Source of the DNA: Thunnus maccoyii
Lineage: Eukaryota > Chordata > Actinopteri > Scombriformes > Scombridae
NCBI RefSeq assembly: GCF_910596095.1
Contig: NC_056542.1
Span: 28,650,957 to 28,714,956, forward strand
DNA: 64,000 nt
Reading direction: 5' to 3'
Shown in pieces: positions 1 to 11,889 of this stretch. Numbering within the stretch: the first letter of the stretch is position 1; each line of letters starts with the position of its first letter. The notes under the pieces are model-generated. The model did no database searches, had not been told where the DNA came from, and saw only the letters and a program-made list of their open reading frames with translations. A program made the position numbers and the translations under genes.

Positions 1-550
1 AGTGTGTGAACTGTTTCAAACTGTGCAAAACGTCTGAGCCATTCATTGCATACAACCTACTGCAGCTGTCACACCACTGACCATATGTGTCAAAGTGGAG
101 AGACTGAAGTAGATCCAGTGTCCTCAACTATACAAACACGTGTTTGGGCAAGTAAATCTATGTGGGTTGTAATTTTGCAGAATTCCAGCACGGCCTTCGT
201 TGTTGCTCGCTGCTCGCTTTCTATCCACAACACACTCACACTCACATACGCGCACACGTACACAGCAGACAGTAGTGTATACAGTACTTTTGAGCACTGA
301 AATACTACAATTTACCCGCAAAGAATTCCTCCTGCGCTGACATGTCTGGATCACAACTTGTACGGTTCCTGCAGGCAGGCTGCAAGTTTGTCCACGTCCT
401 TCCTCCAAAACAATGAGTGCAGTTCCGTCTTCAAACACCAGGTGTCACTGTATCTCTTTAAAACACTGAGGGTTCAGCTACAGCGGGTGCTGCATTTGTA
501 AAGTAGTAATTTTGAGTTTAAAAGATACTATGAAATTAAAGTTCAGTTGC
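1..550. other. Intergenic, downstream of rnf144b
   Basis: No exon-like segment is recognised. Short open frames on both strands lack codon conservation or family similarity. The stretch lies beyond the likely rnf144b polyadenylation signal, so it is probably intergenic. Confidence 0.4.
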
Positions 551-556
551 TTTATT
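551..556 (-). terminator. rnf144b: Candidate polyadenylation signal of rnf144b
   Basis: AATAAA on the minus strand, about 1.7 kb past the stop codon. A cleavage site would be expected near 530-540. Confidence 0.35.
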
Positions 557-1738
557 TAATGGAGTCGCCCCCATGAGAAAATCTGGTATATTGCCATGTA
601 TGTAAAGTATATATCTTAAGTATCTATATCTATAATTTACATTATAGACATATATGTTTTGTCCAGTGTCCAAAACATATAGTTTATGTCAGATATGCTG
701 TATATGTACATATATAGCACATCTATTTCTGAATATAGAAATAATGGCTTATAATGGTTTTTATATATGGTTCATACATTTTTACATGAATTTAACATTT
801 TTTGTATCATAAATGCTGATATACAGTATATATGTATACAATTAATTATGGATATAGGCTAGTGTTATACTGTATATCTTTGTAACAAATAGATCAATAT
901 ATATATGAGTTATGGATATTGTTACTTATGTTAATTAGATGACCTTCCTGTTCAGAGGTAACAGTGTTAAAACTGCTCCAACATACAGTTAAGTTGGACA
1001 AATATACCAAAATATGGATTTTTCTTGTATGTATTTAAAACTGTTATATTTGCTTTCTGTATCAGTAGCAGATGTTTCATTTCTGTGAGTCATTCTCTAA
1101 ATATTCAGGGGAATATTTATCTCTTCTCATGTCCTTGTTGCAAACACAAAAGTGAAGTTAATGAGCTGTGAAATGATAAATGTCAGCAAACACAAACCAC
1201 CTGATGCATGTTCAATACAGTATGTTTCTTTCAGGTACAATGGCGCTTTTATAAAATATCTGATGCAGAAACATCAACAGAAAAGTAGAAATGATAACAG
1301 GATACCATACACACATAACCCATAAAAACATAGTAACACACTTTAGAAAAGTACACATTATCCTTTAGAGCCTTTGGTCTGGAACATGTTCCAGGTGGAA
1401 ACAAAAAACATTTGCAGAAGAAAAGTTCTGTGTGCACCATTGAAGCCCTATAATGTTTCATATCAGTACAGAATATACTGCACAGTGCACACATGAAGCC
1501 GTTTGCCCTCTCCCCGTTATGAAAGAATGTTTTGCATTGTTTGAGGATTTACAAGCCTGTGTAATCCTGACAGTTGCCCATTTTCATAATGCTAAAATCT
1601 TTGCATAAGATAAAGATAGAATGGAAGACAAAACTAATACAACCAAGCACCAGGCACTGTAGAGTGAGGCACTTGAGCACCTGACACCTCTGGTTTGGCA
1701 TCATGACGTTTGGCACATGAGGGTGGCGTTGAACTGCA

Positions 1739-1741
1739 TGT

Positions 1742-1840
<99 letters not shown>
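1739..1840. repeat. (TG)n then (AG)n microsatellite
   Basis: About 90 bases of TG dinucleotides, interrupted once by GAG, followed by a short AG run. It sits in the probable rnf144b 3' UTR. The open frames over it (poly Cys-Val or His-Thr) are repeat artefacts. Confidence 0.97.
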
Positions 1841-2227
1841 GTGGGTGATAACAAAGGCCCCGTCCAGGAAAATCCCCACAGGCGCTGCCTTCTCCTTGCT
1901 ACCTGTTGTGCATATGAAAACACCTAGATACGTGACTTACATTCATTCACCACATATTTACACTTCCACCATATATAGTACATACTCTTGTAATTCAAGA
2001 GGGATTTTCAAGCAGCTCTCTCACTGAGTCTGTAAATGCTGATACCGACGACATTACTGAACCACTGTAAGACCTCTGGTCTGTCGAGTCACGAAAAAGT
2101 ACTCCATTGTTGCGTAAGTGTATTCTTTTCCACCATGTAGCACTTGCACTTTGTTGGTTTACTTGGACCCTCCAGCTACGCAAAGCCGGTGAAGTGATCC
2201 TGGGCTGGGCTGATGAGAGGGAGACCG

Positions 2228-5200
2228 CTATGATGTAGAGGAGTCTGGCTGGCTGAGATCCTTCTTCCTCTTTTTCTTCTTCTTCCCTCTGCAGGGCTTG
2301 CAGACGCAACACAGAATGCAGGGCGAGGCCAGCAGGAGGAGCGGGGAGGTCACCAGCACGATGATGCTGACCCCCACCAGGATTCCCACCACCTGAGAGA
2401 CAACACAGCAACATCTTGAATAGCTGGCAGACTGATTGATAAACTACAATCTTTTCAAATAGATAACAAGGACACCAGTTGTCAAATAAAAGGTGGTAAA
2501 GTATGTGTAGCATTTCAACACCAAAACAAAATTACTGTACTCTTTTTGAGAATTTATTAGTATAATATTTTTAAATTCTTATTCAAAACATTTGTTTTTG
2601 TCAAGAAATCCCCTGAAAAGGCCCAAATCAACATTGTGGGATTGTGACTTCCCTATCCTGTCTGTGGCACTCTGCCACAAAACCACTGGTTCCTACTGAA
2701 GATGAAAATCTTTATTTAAACAGCTCATAAATATATTATTTAATTTTTAAAAGGGGCTCAGTCATTTCCCCAAAGTAGCTGAGCACTGTAGTTTTTAGCA
2801 ATCATTACTCAAAAAGGAGTAAATTGTACATTTGGTGGGGACTATTTTCAGCTGCGTATTAAAACATTTGGTGCACTAGTGTGTATTTTCAGTAATGGGA
2901 GTCAAAATAAACTGTGTGTTCATGGTAATGAAGGCTGATGACTGTGGCTCATACACAATACTTGTTAGTGTCAGTGTTGGTTTCTATCTTTTCATGAGAT
3001 TTTTTGTCTATAACATTGCTGCCCTGTCTTCCAAAACCTTTCATGGGCTCAGAAAAACAGTTCTGTTTTCAGCTGTGTGACAATGAGTTTTTCAGATAAT
3101 TCAAATGATTTTAAAATAATTTCCTGAGCCTAAGAAATTGGAAAATGTTCCAAACATATAAAGGAACACTTATTCATCCAGTTTACCCTGAAAATGACTT
3201 GCTGAGTATACTGACAGCCTGTACTGGCCTTACAGTGCATTTTATGTGAGCCACTATGGTAGATTTTGCAGGAAATCCACTGTAGTTCTTTATAGTATCA
3301 CAACAGATCGCTTTATAGAGCAAAAAGGGAAGAAAGCGCTGTTCTTCTAGTGCAAATGTAGCTAAAGCTTCCTGTTAAAAACAGTAACATTTGGTGGGAA
3401 AAGCTGACAGGGAAATCGTAAACAAGCAACTTCTTGTTTGAGACAGTAGGGTTAATGGGTTCATCAACAATACCATTAGCAATACAACCATGTCAGTAAA
3501 GTAATTATGCCAAGATATTACTATTGATTTATGTTTCTAATTGTATATTATGTAGTTATACACAATTTGGCCAAAAGTATATGGACAAATTTGTACCCAT
3601 ACCTTTGTGTCACATCATTTCAAATCTAAATTTATAAAATGTACACTACAAACACAGTAAACAGTGCACTTTGATTTATGTACTGTCACAACAGCAGTGT
3701 TTGCATGCTGCTCATAGTTACAGTGGAAGAGGAATTTGTGACAAGCAGATTGTAAAAGGTATAGGACCTGTTAGGCAAGGGTGTAACTGAGTCCGTCATG
3801 AGTTGTTTTGCAAGGAACAACTATGCTGTTGTACTTCCACTCTCCAGACACTTTGTAACACAGTCCAACCAAGACGCAATCAGGAGGCTGACTGCAAGCT
3901 TGATACTAATCATGTGATAATGGCATCAGACTTGGGAAAGTAGAAAGAAAGTTGGCTTTACGGCCAATTGTAATAGTTCTGTTGAACGGACAACGTCATT
4001 TCAGGGCAGGAATTTGAGATTAGTGCTGGGATTAGCTCAGCTTAATGTCTGATAAAGGACTATTGGGGCACAGAGCTAGAAAACAACAAACCACGAACAA
4101 CATGCTGACTCAGACTGTTGGTTTTTAAAGGGAAATTCAGCAATAAATGTAGCTGCTGATAAACAGAACAAAGCTCGTGTCTGACGGTAAATGAGAACTG
4201 AATTACTTGACATACTCATGTCAGTTTTTATTTAAATTTTCAATAAGGGAAGTGTGCGGGGATGGTGGTTTTACTGTCCTGCGTAGGAGGTTGCTGTAAT
4301 GTCCTCAGTGCAGAGTATTTCAACAGCGACTAACTGCGTTGACAGCCGAACAGAGCTGATGGGATGGAGTCCAAAATCTTTAACTTCCACTCCTGGTAGC
4401 GTGATGGCACAGCTTTAACTAAACCCATGGAATAAACTACCGCTCATGGATGGGTGTCTCTGCGAGCTAATTCATTCAGACAATGAGAGCGTCACCACAA
4501 CCCTAAAATGAATACCGTAGTCTGGTCTGCTGTCTACTGTCTGGCCTCACCTGCGTTCTGTTCCACATAACTGAGGCCCTGGAGTGGCCAAGCTTGTTTC
4601 TGCATGGTCCCTTATCGTAATGCCTCAGGAAGATATCACCCTGCAATTACAAAAGGCACATGTTAAGACAAGAAATCTACTATCATGTAATCACCAAGGT
4701 TCTTCAAACACAAACTAAAAGTTAGTGACGCAGCAGCTGAGATGTTGTGAATGTACTTGGCTATAAAATACTTCTTATCAGGTGGAGAGGGAATATAGTA
4801 ATTTTTCAAGCATGGGGACTCACATCCAGATTCTGCAGACAGTACCAGCAGAAGGTGTGTTTGCAGCTCTTACACAGCATCTGCGCACAGCCTTGGTTCC
4901 TCTCGATGTAGATACCACACATAGGGCACTGCTTGATGGGCATGTCAGAGTTGCTGTCGGAGCGGACCCTGTGGATGGATGGAGGGGGGAAGACACAGGA
5001 GGTATAAGGCATGCAGTTAATGGGGGCACGAAGACCTCAAGGGTCTCCAGGCAAAGTGTGAAATGTTTATTTAGCAGCAGAGTGAAGGGTCAGTATTCAC
5101 TTGGAATTGGGTTAATTATTTTGGGAGTCATAGGTATGAGGGAGATATTCTGTAAGTACAATACAGGGCAGCTAACTTTGACTGACTGCAGTTTGATACT

Positions 5201-8200
5201 GGGCAAGCTAGTCTAGAGTGGGTTTATCAGAGTTTGAACAGCTGCCTGCTATGGCTGGAAACAAGGTTGATGAGAGCGGTGAGAGTGGAACTGCAGAGTT
5301 GGGGTGTAATTCTCTGTAGGTTCAGCACCACAAACGACTCCTTTCATATTATAAATAGTCATTTCATCCATTGTTAATATAAAAATATTGATTAGAGCAG
5401 CTTTAAATTAGACATTTTTAGCAGTGTGATTCCAGACCTCTAAATTCATGCACATATCTCAGATTTAATTCAGCAATCCAAATAGGTCGGGTGTTGTGCT
5501 CATTGGTAGCTGATTCCCTGGTTGGAAAAACATCCGAGCCAATCAGAGCTTTGTACGCAGGATTAAGAATAGCAACGTCATCTTTTTCTGCTAAAGCCGG
5601 AAAAACAGCGACAGGACGTGACTGACACAGCTACACAAAAATTGACTTACAGAAATATTTCTTCTACCAACGTAAAAAACGTTTAAGGAATAGTTTGACA
5701 ATTTGTGAAATACACTTCGATTCGATGACGTTTAATAACTGACATTTCATAACTTGGTGTTTTTAAAGTATGTATGGATTAGATTGTCTGAATTAAACTT
5801 GATACATTACGTGTTAAGTGGGCTTTAAAAGTGCTGGTAGACAGGACTTTTTTTTTAAAAACTTTATTTAAAAAGTTTCCCCCTGTTTACAGTCTTTCTG
5901 CTCAGCTAAACTAATCACTGCTGATTCTAGCTTCTTATTTAACACACAGACATGAGAGTGAAATTAACCTTCTCATCTAACTCTCAGCAAGAAATAAAAT
6001 ATGCGTTTTTCCCAAAATGTCAAACTATTCCTGAAACTAAAGGTAACAGCTCCTAGCAACTCGCTTTTTTGGTTGCACTGGAGGACTTCAGTATTTCAAG
6101 GACAATGTGGTTGATCACTAAACCCGCAGGCCGAAGCAAATATATATCATGCTCTCAAACTAAGATCAGGTTGATTTGCCTTCATTCTTGTCACGCCTGC
6201 TCCATCACACACTCCATCCAACACACTGCAGAGACCACTGCTTCACTGCAGTGCACAGGCTCCTTCTGTACAGTGAACTAGCTGGCTTGGTGCCCATCCT
6301 CCTCCCTTTGGCACTGAGACAATGGAATTCCAATATAACTCAGCAGCTCCCAATGACATCAGTCAGTCTGGCAGAGCCACAGCTCGGAGCAGCACAGTAA
6401 TGTAGCTGTACAACAGGGAGTACACAGAGGGCACTTCTGAGGAAGACTATGCTATTAATCCTGAAATAATGTTTTCATTCAGCTCACGGTCACTAGTGGG
6501 AGAGCTACACATCACTTAAATTATCCAGTAAATGTACTGTACAACAACAATAACTTTCCTTTCCTGTCATTGTAATGATTATTATACTGTTGGGTCTTTC
6601 TACTTTAACATGAAACTTTCCTTAACAATTGAAATAATGTAGTTGATTCCGATTAACAGTTAAAAGAAACAGACACATTTGGAAAAAAATGTATCCACAT
6701 TGATGGTTACAGTTTAAACTGAGACTTGAATAGTCAATAAAGCACAGTAATCTAATCAGGGTTAAGTTACCATTTTGTTTACAGCAGTAACAAGTGTTTC
6801 TTTGTGGACTCCTCAATGTCCTGAACTAACACGCTCATCTCGCTTTCAGCACAGTATCCTTTTCAAAGTACGGCTCAGACTCTGTGGCTGCAGGGAGCGG
6901 GCGGCTGACCAAACGACCGGCTGACTGACCTGCTTTCATGAGAGGGCGAGGGTGACATCATTGGCTGGCGCTCGGGGCAGGTATGGCCGTCCTGCCAGGG
7001 CCCTCTGCACCCGGAGCAGAAGATGGTGTGACAGGTCTGGCAGGACACAGCGGAGGGCTGGCCCTCAGTGCTCGGCTGCACACTGCACACCGCCTGGCAT
7101 TCAACCACCGGGCACCAGGCTTTACTGGGGTCCAACTTCACTCCTGCAGAAAACAACAGGGGATGTGTGATTATTCTTTTATGAAGCAGACATCAAGGAG
7201 CAGAGGTGAACTAAATAAAATGCATGTTTTAGTGTTCTCTGTAGACAAGTGATACAAAGTGCAGCTGAGGATGATGGGAATGCCATTATTTTTGCAGGTA
7301 TTTGGTCATAAACCAAAGTATTTCACAAACTGAATTTTTAAGCTAAACTAATCCATCCAATATTTGTCAAGATATTTCAGTCTGGACCAAAGTGGTGCAC
7401 TGACCGACCGACATTGCATCCCCAGAGCCAAAGCTGGACATGGCTACATCTAACAAATATACTGTTGTCATATTTAATGGGCTATCTGTGAAGGCCCACA
7501 GCCTTAAAGGACAGGGTCACAATTTTTCAAGTCTGTCTTACAACAGTAAGGTGTCCTGATGAACACTGAAGTAGGTTTTTCTTGCAGTAATCATTCCTCC
7601 TGTTCATACTGACTATTAGAAAATCCCTTCATAATGCAGTTACAATGTAAGTGATGGGGGACAGAATCCACAGTCCTTCTGTGCAAAAATGTATTTAAAA
7701 GTTTATCTGAAGCTGATATGAAGCTTCAGTCGTCCAAATGAGTCAAATCAAGTAGATATCTTTCAACATTACAGTCTTTTTAGTGCCAAAGTCTCTTTTT
7801 GTTTCTATACTTCCACCGCAGCTCAACAGGGAAACACTGTCTAAGGAAACACAAAGAGGGAATTTGATGCTAAAAAGACTGTAAATGTGGCAGATATCCA
7901 CTTGATATGACTAACTCAGTCTCCCGAAGCCTCATATAAGCTTCACATCAACTTTTAAATGCATTTTTGCTCAAAATGACTGTGTGGACACACTGTGGAT
8001 TTTGTCCCTCATCATTTACATTAAAAGCACATTTGAAGGGGATCTTTTAATAGCCGGTATGAACATGAGGAATGATTACAGTGAGGAAAACCTCTTTCAC
8101 TGTTCATATGGACACCTGACTGTTGTTTTAAGACACACTTGAAAAAATGTGAACCTGTCCTTTAGGAAGTTTGCAAAAGCCGAAGGATAAAGTTTAAACT

Positions 8201-11200
8201 GCTTATGAAAAATTTGAATGTTTCACAACCAAAACAAAAACTATCTCTCATGAGCTGACTCAGATCACCAGCTCATAATTTGATTATGAATCATAACAGG
8301 AGGGAAGCTCTGTTACAAAACAGCTTGCACTTTGCACCTCATAATACATCCTGTATTATGAGTCTCATGATTTATGGCCAGAGTAAACAATATCCATTAT
8401 TGGCTTCACAACGTATCGTTACTGTGCAAATGGAAAAGACCAATATAGCTACAAGGCAAACTAACCTCAGTTTGCAATTTGTAAATGTCAACAGTAAGTT
8501 ATTTCAGTGATTCTCTTTCTGTTGCAGTGCAAGACAAAGTCAAGCATTTCCACAGCCCATGGTATAATCAGTTACACATAGGTTATACAATGTATTAGCA
8601 CAAAAACCCTCATTACTTCAGTTTTATCAGAGTAGTAACATGGACTTCTTGTAGCATTTGTTGTTGAATTTCCTGCTGTGACTGAAGGTATTAAAGCCAG
8701 AGTATCAGTAACCTCCTGGGTGACACTGGACCATAGCAGAACAGGAAAAAATGGAAACAGGCCCCACAATATCCCTGGCATGTGAAGCTCAGCACTCTGG
8801 GGGGCTGCTTACTGTAATACCTCCAGCTGATGTGCAACCTGAAATAGCCCACTGCCTGTCAACAGTCATCAGCATGCTAATGCAACAATACCCACCTCTC
8901 TCAAACGTCAGGCGCTGATACAGCTCCACCTGATCTGCTGGGGCCAAGCCAGCTATCTAGAAATCACAGAGCACACAGAAAGGGGCTTTAGTCATGTTTC
9001 ATACACTCAGAGCTTTGACATAGATTTGTGAACATGCATTGATATAGACATCCCAGGTAAGACAAGCAAGTATTTTTTTTTATAAGTTTTTATTTTGGGT
9101 AAATGCAAGATGGAAGCGAGGCTGTTAAGTGTGGCTTCCGAGAAGTCCATGCTTCAAAGATCAACTAGGATCAAAAGGTCACCTCGCAACTACAATTTGC
9201 TGCATTATCTCCAAGACAACAAAGTAGTCAGTAAAGAGCCAGTGAGAGAGAAATTGGACTAAAGGCAACATTTTTATCAGACAAGGCTGCAAAACAGCAA
9301 TCAAACTGCAATAGAGAACTACTATAACTAACTAGAATAAGATACGGAGCAAGGTGATGTCTAGATTCATTCCACAAAAAAGATGTTGCAAAGGTTTTCT
9401 AAGACCAACACTAGCTTACAGTTGGATAAAATGATTAACATTTTAAAGAACAATAAGCTGTAGGAAATTATTACTTTTCCATTCCAATCTTGCAAATGTA
9501 GCACAGACAAAGATAACTGTGCTGGGAATTTTGCAGTGCATATCTTCTGCCGTCATTTAACTACTAATTAATGGGGATGAAAATTCTTCAATTAAATTGA
9601 TTCTAATTGAGATGGAAGGCCAATAAGCAGTAGTTAAAGAGACTTTTCTTTATGTATTAGTGTTCAGAAAAGAAAAAAAAACGAAAATGAGGAACTGAGG
9701 AGCAGAATTTCCATTTGATTTGTAAATCAGCAGTTTATATTTCCTTGACGTGCTCACGGTTCATGAATGTCTGACAGCTCATGGTGTTTCACTTTTTGTC
9801 TGACAGCTCAAATTACCTCATGTCACTCTTCACATACATAAGCAACAAGAAATTCCTCTGAAATGTCATTTAGGGTGAATGTGAAGGATTTTCACAACAA
9901 TTAACCTTTGAAGTTTTCTTGCAGAACTTTGGCCTGGAGACAAAGTGTTGGAGCCAGCAACTTAGAAGTTCAAGGAATTTTCCAAAAAATCATGTTTACC
10001 TAAAACAGGATTTTAGTTGATTACATGTTTGTGCATCAACACTATATTTGTGTTTTATGGACTCATGAAGCCTACTTGCTTTTTTTGGTTTCCCTCATGA
10101 CCTACATATCATTGATTTTTAACAGGGCATACCTCAGAGTCCAGTAGCACTCCAGTCTTCTGGCAGGCCATATCTGGGCAGGTGATGGGTGCCCCCCCAC
10201 CCTCGATGATGGCCAGCTGAACATACTGCTGCAGACACTGGAGAGGGAAACACCACAGTAGCATTAGTCCACATACTGAGTAAAGCAGGCTGATTTCTTT
10301 TTTTCACAAATGTCATGCAAAAAACACACAATATAATCATACATCTTTACAGTCCCACCAGGGTGAAAAATAATACAGAACACAAAATACATTCAAGCAT
10401 GACAAACTACTCAAGACAAATGCAATGAAGGCATGGAAAACAGAGAAAAATATGAGCTATTGCACAAACTGAATTCCACATAAACATGAGTTCCTTATCA
10501 GCATTCACACGTCAAAAGTCATATGTTGCCTCAGCTGCGAAATATAGAAGGGTAGGAGGAACTAAGTAACATTGCGTAAAGGCAGACAGTTTTAAAGAAC
10601 AGAAAATAAAAACACTTAAATGTCACTTTTCACTGGAAGATGAAAAACAAGTATTTTAGGCTCACTTGTACATTCAAACTTCTGCTAATCATGTGCTTTC
10701 TAGTAAAGCATGGTGTATAGTACTGTTCATCCAACCGAGCTGGAATTTTAAAAAAACACAAACAACAGTCATTGCTCTTGAACCAGACTGGAGGAGATAT
10801 TTCAGGTTTGTACAGTGAGGTCCAACTGATAAGCAGGGTTTACGGTATCCTTCTTCCCCGTGACACTGTATGTGTATGTGTGTTTGTGTTTTATCTGTGT
10901 GACCTTGTGCATGCAACACTGACAACTTAGCTTGCTTGGGAAGAGATTAACACCTGCCACTATCTGGCAACCTCTCTGTATCAGGGCATAACACCAACAT
11001 CTCAGTTTCGATGCACCAGGCAAGCACGTATTCAACAGGAGCAGTTTAGTGGCAAACCTGTATACTAGTGATAGCGGCCCTTTGTTCATAAAAGGACTAA
11101 TCAAACTCAGTGAGTTTTTGAGCATCAGTTTTGTTTACAAGCTGTCATGAAAAATTATCAGCAGCAACAATAAATCACAAAAAAAGTATGGTCTGTGTTG

Positions 11201-11798
11201 AAACCACTTCATTGCACAAAAGCTGTAAGACGCAGCGTTTGCCAATAAAAGGAGCTATTTAAAGATCTTATAGCAGGAAGTGGTGCTGCAATAAAGAAGA
11301 CTATCCCATTCCAAGTAATTTAAACACTGGAGATTTGCCTAAATTGCCCAAAGAAAATTTTGTGTTGGATCACTTTTGTGAAATCCTCACTGCCCACACA
11401 AAGTGACTAACAGCATTAGCAATATGAGTATAAAGGATAAACTTACATTTTCTAGTAAAACTAAATATATCCTGGAGAATTTCTGATTCAGATTTGATCT
11501 TGTAACAGCTCATGTTTCTTGAGGAAGTGTCCTTAAGCAAGAACTGTTAAAAAAAAACACTTGGCGCATAAGCTACTGTATATGTCCAGAAACAATACTG
11601 GATACATTCATCTCTACTTACTGCTGTGCAGAAGACACAGTTGCATCTCTGCAGTTCCCTGGTAGCTGCAGATGGCTGCTCGCTGAGGCATAGCTTGCAG
11701 AAGATCTCGGGACCTGGTTGGGGGTTATCGCTGGCCTCAGGGGTCCCCAGCGCCGAATCCCCAGCTTCCCGGCTGAGCGTGGGACTTCTGCCGGCCAT
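2228..11798 (-). CDS. rnf144b: RNF144B-type RBR E3 ubiquitin-protein ligase
   Basis: Seven coding exons (minus strand, 5' to 3'): 11622-11798, 10133-10237, 8896-8956, 6930-7143, 4824-4968, 4551-4640, 2228-2392. They splice in frame at GT-AG sites to 957 nt, 318 residues. RING1 ligands are seen at C34, C37, C52, C54, C57, C60, C79 and C84. The IBR starts at the WCP motif (residues 124-126). RING2 holds IKQCPMC and [10 protein letters not shown], with C213 at the position of the catalytic cysteine of RBR ligases. Residues about 266-290 form one hydrophobic membrane anchor, followed by a Cys-rich and Lys-rich tail (GKKKKKRKK). RBR ligases take ubiquitin from the E2 onto the RING2 cysteine before passing it to substrate. 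Human RNF144B is p53-inducible and linked to apoptosis control. RNF144A is the alternative, but [13 protein letters not shown] and the tail match RNF144B better. The N-terminus (1-30) differs from my memory of mammals. Confidence 0.95.
2393..4550 (-). other. rnf144b: Last intron of rnf144b
   Basis: Flanked by donor GTGAGG at the 4551 exon edge and acceptor TCTCTCAG at 2393. No exon-like segment is seen. The words at about 3560-3610 (CCAAAAGTATATGGACAA) resemble the ends of Tc1/mariner-derived short elements common in teleosts; this is a weak call. Confidence 0.7.
4824..4968 (-). CDS. rnf144b: rnf144b RING2 (catalytic) exon
   Basis: Encodes residues 187-234, including [17 protein letters not shown] and [16 protein letters not shown]. 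The acceptor is a pyrimidine-rich stretch ending in CACAG, and the donor is GTGAGT. The exon contains the predicted ubiquitin-accepting C213 and nearly all RING2 zinc ligands. The leading G joins the preceding exon's AG to make an Arg codon. Confidence 0.93.
5216..5420. repeat. Interspersed repeat, copy 1 (GCTGGAAACAAGGTTGA family)
   Basis: Shares GTTTATCAG, AACTGCCTG/CAGCTGCCTG, GCTGGAAACAAGGTTGA and the 3' part around ATTGATTAG with the sequence at 50083-50310. It is intronic in rnf144b. The element class is unknown. Confidence 0.6.
5686..6032. mobile_element. MITE with GGAATAGTTTG termini, copy 1
   Basis: The left end AGGAATAGTTTGACA is matched by the inverted right end TGTCAAACTATTCCT. 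The inverted similarity continues inwards (GAAATACAC against GCGTTTTTC). Copies 2 and 3 lie at 34688-35209 and 59831-60335. This is a non-autonomous terminal-inverted-repeat element in an rnf144b intron, with no coding capacity. Superfamily is not assigned because no clear target-site duplication was found. Confidence 0.8.
7255..7455. repeat. Interspersed repeat (CCATCCAATAGTTGTTGAGATATT family), fragment
   Basis: Contains GATGGGAATGCCATTA, TTTGCAGGTATTTGGTCATA, ATCCATCCAATATTTGTCAA and ATTTCAGTCTGGACCAAAG. The same words recur at 12480-12855, 43760-44045 and 56940-57215. It lies in an rnf144b intron and is probably a degraded teleost repeat. Confidence 0.7.
7506..8163. mobile_element. 0.66-kb foldback (long inverted repeat) element
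   Basis: The left end AAAGGACAGGGTCACA pairs with the right end TGTGAACCTGTCCTTT. Inverted similarity runs for most of each roughly 300-base arm: GTAAGGTGTCC against GGACACCTGAC, TAAGTGATGGGGGACA against TGTCCCTCATCATTTA, and TGAAGCTTC against its counterpart. No coding capacity. It lies in the rnf144b intron between 7144 and 8895 and would form a long hairpin in the pre-mRNA. Confidence 0.85.
11622..11798 (-). CDS. rnf144b: rnf144b first coding exon (start of RING1)
   Basis: Starts at ATG 11798 in a good context (GGCCATGGC) and encodes 59 residues ending in VFCTA, followed by donor GTAAGT. It is preceded in the same exon by a 14-codon upstream ORF. Residues 1-30 are Ser/Pro/Glu-rich and look disordered; the RING1 begins at FCKLCL. 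Confidence 0.9.
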
Positions 11799-11843
11799 GG
11801 CCGGGCGAGGCAGGGAGGGAAGGAGGGAGGAATCAGGCGGCTT

Positions 11844-11885
11844 CTAGCCCTTCTGCTGGGGACGGAGGGGAGCTACAGCCTCCAT
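11844..11885 (-). promoter_or_regulatory. rnf144b: Upstream ORF in rnf144b leader
   Basis: ATG at 11885 opens a 13-residue frame (MEAVAPLRPQQKG) ending at TAG 11844-11846, 45 bases before the main ATG. A candidate acceptor (CCTTTCAG) ends at 11890, so the uORF would start four bases into the exon. If present in the mRNA it could lower translation of the ligase. Confidence 0.4.
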
Positions 11886-11889
11886 GTTC

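Larger units (their letters stand above)
551..2227 (-). other. rnf144b: Probable 3' UTR of rnf144b
   Basis: This is the minus-strand sequence following the rnf144b stop codon. The first convincing canonical polyadenylation hexamer that I find leftwards is AATAAA on the minus strand at 551-556. The stretch contains an AT-rich part (about 590-950, many TATATG-like words) and the (TG)n/(AG)n microsatellite at 1739-1840. No other gene is visible in it. The UTR end is inferred only from the hexamer; a shorter UTR using a variant signal is possible. Confidence 0.4.

Noticed and set aside
4782-5216. Plus-strand 144-codon frame
   Set aside because: Antisense of the rnf144b RING2 exon extended into intron.
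6952-7252. Plus-strand frames over the rnf144b IBR exon
   Set aside because: Antisense of a conserved coding exon.
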